NCBI GenBank assembly: GCA_937901225.1
Contig: CALCGX010000089.1
Location: forward strand, 1 to 17,752
DNA length: 17,752 bases
Direction of reading: 5' to 3'
Origin: an uncultured Bacteroidales bacterium
Lineage (GTDB): Bacteria; Bacteroidota; Bacteroidia; Bacteroidales; Paludibacteraceae
The stretch's first letter is position 1. Every line of letters starts with the position of its first letter. The position numbers and the translations under genes were made by a program. Below the pieces are notes generated by a model, which did not search any database, had not been told where the DNA came from, and saw only the letters and a program-made list of their open reading frames with translations. Positions 13,736 to 17,752 of this stretch are shown here, one piece after another.

Positions 13736-15841
13736 ATGAACTCATTCCAACGAACACTTGTAACCACAGCCCTTCCATATGCCAATGGTCCAGTGCATAT
13801 CGGACACTTGGCGGGCGTGTACGTACCAGCCGACATCTATGTCCGCTACCTTCGCCTTAAAGGCGAAAACGTCCTTTTCGTAGGCGGTAGCGACGAACAC
13901 GGTGTACCTGTTACCATCCGCGCACGCAAAGAGGGCATCACCACTCAAGAGGTAGTAGATCGCTACCACAACATTATCAAAGAATCTTTCCAAGGTTTCG
14001 GCATCTCATTTGATGTGTACTCACGTACCACCAGCAAGATCCACCACCAACTGGCTTCGGATTTCTTCCGCCACCTCTACGACGAAGGCAAGTTCGTCGA
14101 GCAGACTTCCGAGCAGTTCTACGACCCTGAAACTCAGGAGTTTCTCACCGACCGCAACATCCGCGGCGAGTGCCCACGTTGCCACGCAGCGGGTGCCTAC
14201 GGCGACCAATGCGAGAAGTGCGGAGCAACCCTTTCGCCTGACGAACTCATCAACCCATACAACGCTATCAACGGCAACCCTCTCACCAAGAAGGAGACCA
14301 AACACTGGTACCTCCCACTCGACCAATACCAACAATGGCTCGAACAGTGGATTCTCCAAGAGCATAAAGAGTGGCGTCCCAATGTCTATGGCCAATGCAA
14401 GTCATGGCTCGACGGCGGTCTTCGCCCTCGCGCCGTAACCCGCGACCTCGATTGGGGTATCCCTGTGCCTGTAGAGGGTGCCGAAGGCAAAGTGCTGTAT
14501 GTGTGGTTCGATGCGCCTATCGGTTATATCTCCAACACCAAAGAGCTCTGCGATGCTAAACCCGAGCAGTTCGGCTCTTGGGAGACTTGGTGGAAAGACC
14601 CTTCTACCCGCCTCATTCACTTCATTGGCAAAGACAACATCGTCTTCCACTGCATCGTCTTCCCTACCATGCTCAAAGCAGAGGGCAGCTATATTGTGCC
14701 TGATAATGTGCCTTCCAACGAGTTCCTCAACCTCGAAGGCGACAAGATATCTACCTCTCGCAACTGGGCGGTTTGGCTCAACGAGTACCTCGTGGACTTC
14801 CCAGGCAAGCAAGATGTCTTGCGTTATGTGTTGACAGCCAACGCACCTGAGACCAAAGACAACGACTTCACTTGGGCAGACTTCCAAGCCCGCAACAACA
14901 ACGAACTCGTAGCTATCTACGGCAACTTCGTCAACCGCGCATTGGTGCTAACCAAAAAGTATTTCGACGGCAAAGTGCCTGCTGCGGGTACCTTCAACGA
15001 GTACGACCAAGCCACTATCGCTGAGTTCCAAAATGTGAAGGCTGAGGTAGAGAAACTACTAGGTGACTTCCGCTTCCGCGATGCACAAAAAGAGGCAATG
15101 AACCTCGCCCGCATTGGTAACAAATACCTCGCAGATACCGAGCCTTGGAAGGTAGCTAAGACCGACATGGAGCGCACCGCTACTATCCTGCACCTTGCTC
15201 TCCAAATCGCTGCTAACCTGAGCATTGCGTTTGAGCCATTCTTGCCATTCTCTTCTGCTAAACTCCGCGAAATGTTGAACCTTCAGTTGTCAACTGTCAA
15301 CTCTCAACTGTCAACTCTCACATGGGAAGAACTCGGCAATATCAACCTGCTGAAAGAGGGTCAAGAACTCGGCGAAGTATCCCTCCTCTTCGAGAAGATT
15401 GAGGACGCTACTATCCAAGCCCAACTCGACCGTTTGGCTAACATCAAGGCTGCCAACGAGGAAGCAGAGAAGCAAGAGGCACTCAAGAATTGGCGTCCTG
15501 CTGACATCAAGGAGAATACCAACATCGATGAGTTTGGTAAGATGGATATCCGCGTGGCTACTGTCCTTGACTGCCAACCAGTGAAGAAGTCCGACCGACT
15601 CCTCCAGTTCCGTCTGGATGACGGTATGGGTGGCAGAACAATCCTTTCTGGTATCGCACAAAGCTATCCTGACCCATCCGTATTGATAGGTAAGCAAGTG
15701 CTGTTTATTGCCAATTTCCCACCTCGCAAGATGATGGGTATTGAGTCGCAGGGTATGATTCTCTCGGCTGTAGATGCAGACGGCAAGTTAGTGGTGACCA
15801 CAGTCACAGCCCCAGTCCGCAACGGCAGCCAAGTAGGATAA
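13736..15841 (+). CDS. metG: Methionyl-tRNA synthetase with C-terminal tRNA-binding domain
   Basis: Class I synthetase, 701 residues, a normal length for the form with a fused C-terminal EMAPII-like domain. HIGH is at 21-24 and the KMSKS equivalent is KISTS at 337-341. The connective-peptide zinc knuckle uses Cys146, Cys149, Cys159 and Cys162. The WxxxN anticodon region lies in the helical domain (about 390-515). Residues about 595-701 form the tRNA-binding OB fold (DEFGKMDIRVATVL, ILSGIAQSYPD, LIGKQVLFIANFPPRKMMGIESQGMIL). Between the helical domain and the linker, about residues 518-529 (QLSTVNSQLSTL) are encoded by a heptamer array, in a flexible place before the C-terminal domain. Codons are strongly C-ending, as expected of a highly expressed gene. 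A strong bidirectional terminator follows. Confidence 0.97.
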   Translation: MNSFQRTLVTTALPYANGPVHIGHLAGVYVPADIYVRYLRLKGENVLFVGGSDEHGVPVTIRARKEGITTQEVVDRYHNIIKESFQGFGISFDVYSRTTSKIHHQLASDFFRHLYDEGKFVEQTSEQFYDPETQEFLTDRNIRGECPRCHAAGAYGDQCEKCGATLSPDELINPYNAINGNPLTKKETKHWYLPLDQYQQWLEQWILQEHKEWRPNVYGQCKSWLDGGLRPRAVTRDLDWGIPVPVEGAEGKVLYVWFDAPIGYISNTKELCDAKPEQFGSWETWWKDPSTRLIHFIGKDNIVFHCIVFPTMLKAEGSYIVPDNVPSNEFLNLEGDKISTSRNWAVWLNEYLVDFPGKQDVLRYVLTANAPETKDNDFTWADFQARNNNELVAIYGNFVNRALVLTKKYFDGKVPAAGTFNEYDQATIAEFQNVKAEVEKLLGDFRFRDAQKEAMNLARIGNKYLADTEPWKVAKTDMERTATILHLALQIAANLSIAFEPFLPFSSAKLREMLNLQLSTVNSQLSTLTWEELGNINLLKEGQELGEVSLLFEKIEDATIQAQLDRLANIKAANEEAEKQEALKNWRPADIKENTNIDEFGKMDIRVATVLDCQPVKKSDRLLQFRLDDGMGGRTILSGIAQSYPDPSVLIGKQVLFIANFPPRKMMGIESQGMILSAVDADGKLVVTTVTAPVRNGSQVG
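15289..15316. repeat. Heptamer array GTCAACT/CTCAACT x4 inside metG
   Basis: Four 7-bp units with partial units at each side encode the serine/leucine/asparagine-rich linker near residues 518-529. The frame stays open. Confidence 0.9.
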
Positions 15842-15857
15842 TCCATTACCTATTATA

Positions 15858-15897
15858 TACATAAAAAGTCACCTCACACGGGGTGACTTTTTATGTA
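15858..15897. terminator. Strong bidirectional terminator after metG
   Basis: A perfect 16-bp stem (15858-15873 with 15882-15897) around an 8-nt loop, with GTCACC/GGTGAC at its core and AAAAA/TTTTT in the outer arms. It ends metG on the plus strand and would also stop transcripts coming from the ATPase gene. The remaining 180 bp to 16078 holds no gene I can support. Confidence 0.92.
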
Positions 15898-16078
15898 TCA
15901 ATCATCATCTATTTTTACCATTTTCTAGACATCAGGTATAATTCTTTCTCGAAACCACTCCGATACCAATCCATTACCATTTGGTTAGCATCCAGGTGTT
16001 TCCCCGTAGTTTGCAAGATGTTCTATAAAGCCTATTTGTGGCACAGAGTTGGCTCTCACTCTACGAAGTGCTCATAAA

Positions 16079-17500
16079 CTAATGCGCAAACAAATCATCC
16101 ATGGTTATTACTTTGGGGATAGAACTTGAATAAGCATTTTTTGTTAATCCATACGGACTAATATATGTAGGTTGAATCCCCAATTTTATACCTGTTTGAT
16201 TCACAAAAACCGCTTGACGAGTACGGAACTTAAGGTCCTCTTCTTTATTAATCGTATATGGTAAATAACTATATTTGATTTCACAAAGATTGATGATTCT
16301 ATCTGCACGTTCAATGAGCAAGTCTATTTGTGCTTTTTGTTCTTTGTCCGTACTACGCCATGAATAATACTCCGTGCCTATCTGATCAATACCTATTGCT
16401 TTCTTTATCTGAGGGATATGTGCCATGCAAACGCGCTCAAAGGCTAACCCATAGAATGTGTTTGTCTTGGGCGAAAGTAAATTATGACTCCAATAGTGTT
16501 CATCATTTGTTTTTGCATCCAAATACGTATGATAGAATTGTACAAACGAATCAGACAATACATAATATCCACCTGTTTTGTTTATTTTTTTTGTACGAAC
16601 TCTATGGTAGTGAATAAAATCGCATTTGACAAGATTGTCTAATAGTTTAGTCAGTCCCCCCCCGTCTGATTTTCCCAAATATTCCGCCAATTCATCACGA
16701 GTTAAACCATATCGATGATTTGCCAATGCTCGAACAATCATCATGTATGGTTCTGGATTGGTAAAGAGCGAAGAAAATAATCGATGGTATTCTTCACGAA
16801 GTTCACCTTGAGCCGAAAAGAGCAGTCTATCAATAGCTTCTGTCACGCTTTCAGAGGGTTGAATAAGACTCATGTAGTATGGTACTCCTCCAAAGACCAT
16901 ATAAGCTTGCATAATGGCTTGCCTATCCCAAGTCATACCACGAGCTTGAAAATACTGCTCGCATTGTGCCAAGTTGAATGGATGAAGATGCATCGAATGA
17001 GTAATTCGATTATGTAACCCACCATGATTATTGACAATGTTATCCACCATCCACGAGGTGGCAGAACCGCAAACTACAAGCATTAGATTATCGTGCTTTG
17101 AAACCCAACTATTCCAAAAGTGTCCTAACGAGGTTACAAAATTAGTTCGATGCACATCTAAACAAGGCAACTCATCAATGAAGATTACTTGACGCTTATT
17201 TGGATTCAATTTAGGCGTTAATGTCTGCTCTAATGCAAAGAAAGCATCCATCCATGTCTTCGTATACGATCCTGTGTAACCGATCCTGCGAAGAGATTGG
17301 TTGAATGCTGCAAATTGATCTTCCGAACTACCATGAATAATACCAGAAGTCTCGAAGACAATCATATTAGCAAACATGTTGCTAATTAAGAATGTTTTTC
17401 CGACACGACGCCGACCATACATAGCTATAAATTCTGCTTGCTCGGATTTTGCATAACTTTGCAACAATGTTACTTCATTTGTTCTCCCAATCAGTTTCAT
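16079..17500 (-). CDS. AAA/STAND-like ATPase with C-terminal DUF234 (PD-(D/E)XK-like) domain
   Basis: 473 residues of the ATPase_2 (archaeal-type ATPase) family. Walker A is GRRRVGKT (29-36), Walker B is VIFIDELP (105-112), and a sensor-like strand is LVVCGSATSW (141-150). A winged-helix region spans about 250-310 (YGLTRDELAEYLG, LLDNLVKCDFIHYHR). The C-terminal DUF234 domain carries Glu355 in GLAFERV, Asp393 in QIDLLIER and Glu407-Lys409 in CEIKYS, the spacing of a PD-(D/E)XK nuclease, so the fold may cut nucleic acid, though activity is unproven. Such genes are frequent, multicopy and patchy in Bacteroidota and archaea; their role is unknown. The gene stands alone. An 8-G run in the coding strand (16656-16663, codons for DGGGL) is prone to slippage. 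Three perfect 53-bp repeats lie upstream. Confidence 0.88.
   Translation of the reverse strand: MKLIGRTNEVTLLQSYAKSEQAEFIAMYGRRRVGKTFLISNMFANMIVFETSGIIHGSSEDQFAAFNQSLRRIGYTGSYTKTWMDAFFALEQTLTPKLNPNKRQVIFIDELPCLDVHRTNFVTSLGHFWNSWVSKHDNLMLVVCGSATSWMVDNIVNNHGGLHNRITHSMHLHPFNLAQCEQYFQARGMTWDRQAIMQAYMVFGGVPYYMSLIQPSESVTEAIDRLLFSAQGELREEYHRLFSSLFTNPEPYMMIVRALANHRYGLTRDELAEYLGKSDGGGLTKLLDNLVKCDFIHYHRVRTKKINKTGGYYVLSDSFVQFYHTYLDAKTNDEHYWSHNLLSPKTNTFYGLAFERVCMAHIPQIKKAIGIDQIGTEYYSWRSTDKEQKAQIDLLIERADRIINLCEIKYSYLPYTINKEEDLKFRTRQAVFVNQTGIKLGIQPTYISPYGLTKNAYSSSIPKVITMDDLFAH
16656..16663 (-). repeat. Homopolymer G8 (C8 on + strand) in the ATPase coding sequence
   Basis: Eight consecutive C on the plus strand encode part of SDGGGL near residues 278-283, in the winged-helix region. 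It is the longest G/C homopolymer I saw in the window. A one-base slip would truncate the protein before the nuclease-like domain. Confidence 0.9.
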
Positions 17501-17528
17501 AATTTTAATAGCATTAAGAATACTGCTG

Positions 17529-17559
17529 CAAAGTTAGTACTTTTTTTTTAATCACGCAA
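17529..17559 (-). promoter_or_regulatory. ATPase gene promoter (TTG-N20-TAACTTTG) with T9/A9 run in the spacer
   Basis: The minus strand has TTG (17559-17557), a 20-nt spacer and TAACTTTG (17536-17529). The start would be about 20 nt upstream of the ATG. The spacer contains nine consecutive A on the minus strand (T at 17541-17549). Repeat DNA begins immediately upstream of the -33 box. Confidence 0.75.
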
Positions 17560-17560
17560 G

Positions 17561-17593
17561 AAATAAGTAGCGAAATATATGTTTTTTTTGTTT
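17561..17593. repeat. Degenerate half-unit of the 53-bp repeat
   Basis: This stretch aligns with the last 32-33 bases of the perfect unit (AAATARGTRGCGAAA, then a T-run and a TTT or ATT end) with several substitutions. It abuts the -33 box of the ATPase promoter. Confidence 0.7.
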
Positions 17594-17752
17594 AATTTCG
17601 CTTGTTGTTTATATAAATAGGTGGCGAAAATGGTGTTTTTTTGATTAATTTCGCTTGTTGTTTATATAAATAGGTGGCGAAAATGGTGTTTTTTTGATTA
17701 ATTTCGCTTGTTGTTTATATAAATAGGTGGCGAAAATGGTGTTTTTTTGATT
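17594..17752. repeat. Three perfect 53-bp tandem repeats with nested dyad symmetry, reaching the window edge
   Basis: Units at 17594-17646, 17647-17699 and 17700-17752 are identical. Each has an outer inverted pair TTTCGC / GCGAAA and, centred exactly between them, the palindrome TTTATATAAA, with 6-bp spacers of TTGTTG and TAGGTG on the two sides. A T7 run follows. Identical contiguous units without variable spacers exclude a CRISPR array. The position upstream of a promoter suggests an operator array or a structured repeat. Confidence 0.95.

Noticed and set aside
14010..14887. Long open frames on other frames and the opposite strand of metG
   Set aside because: They are shadows produced by the GC-rich codon use of metG, which has full family motifs.
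15915..16078. Possible decayed coding remnant on the minus strand (frame ending WYRSGFEKELYLMSRKW)
   Set aside because: Only about 33 codons are open and stops occur upstream in the same frame. It may be a gene relic, but nothing recognisable supports it.
17594..17752. CRISPR array
   Set aside because: The 53-bp units are contiguous and identical, with no variable spacers and no cas genes nearby.

Overview
The window looks like Bacteroidota, most likely Bacteroidales. Five start sites have good matches to the TTTG / TAnnTTTG (-33/-7) promoter of that phylum. The gene set also fits: a GldK/PorK-type lipoprotein, a DUF4270 lipoprotein, a folP-cdaA pair, editing-domain-free ProRS, and a GT5-domain protein divergent from panC. 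Family and species cannot be read from the sequence. There are no tRNA or rRNA genes, CRISPR arrays or complete insertion sequences.

Layout. 1-428 (-): the N-terminal part of a secreted coiled-coil protein that runs off the window inside a perfect 18-bp repeat. 429-1179: no large gene, but a strong minus-strand promoter, a 20-codon ORF with a strong Shine-Dalgarno and two terminator-like hairpins, then the promoter and repeat-filled leader of an NlpC/P60 peptidase (1180-2007, +). 2011-3822 (-): phoH, a small membrane protein and recO, tightly packed. 3890-7288 (-): panC, pdxB and proS (pantothenate, vitamin B6 and prolyl-tRNA). proS also has a consensus promoter inside pdxB. 7424-9671 (+): a truncated starch-synthase-like protein overlapping a DUF4270 lipoprotein. 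9753-11890 (-): gldK/porK then gcvH, separated by a terminator. 12080-15841 (+): folP, cdaA (c-di-AMP synthesis) and metG, closed by a strong hairpin. 16079-17500 (-): an AAA-type ATPase with a C-terminal PD-(D/E)XK-like domain. Its promoter is backed by perfect 53-bp dyad repeats that reach the window end.

Most genes are housekeeping. The unusual part is repeat DNA laid over them. Heptamer arrays sit in the nlpC leader and inside the nlpC, pdxB and metG reading frames. An octamer array sits inside pdxB. Two related 11-bp arrays with shared flanking sequence lie upstream of nlpC and pdxB. Arrays inside genes keep the frame open although their unit lengths are not multiples of three, and they fall at predicted loops or linkers. 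This suggests a dispersed short-repeat family that inserts or expands where proteins tolerate it. The second distinctive locus is the ATPase-nuclease gene with its upstream 53-bp dyad repeats, a 9-T run in its promoter spacer and an 8-G run in its coding sequence. Both window ends lie in perfect tandem repeats, so the window may be a complete assembly contig.
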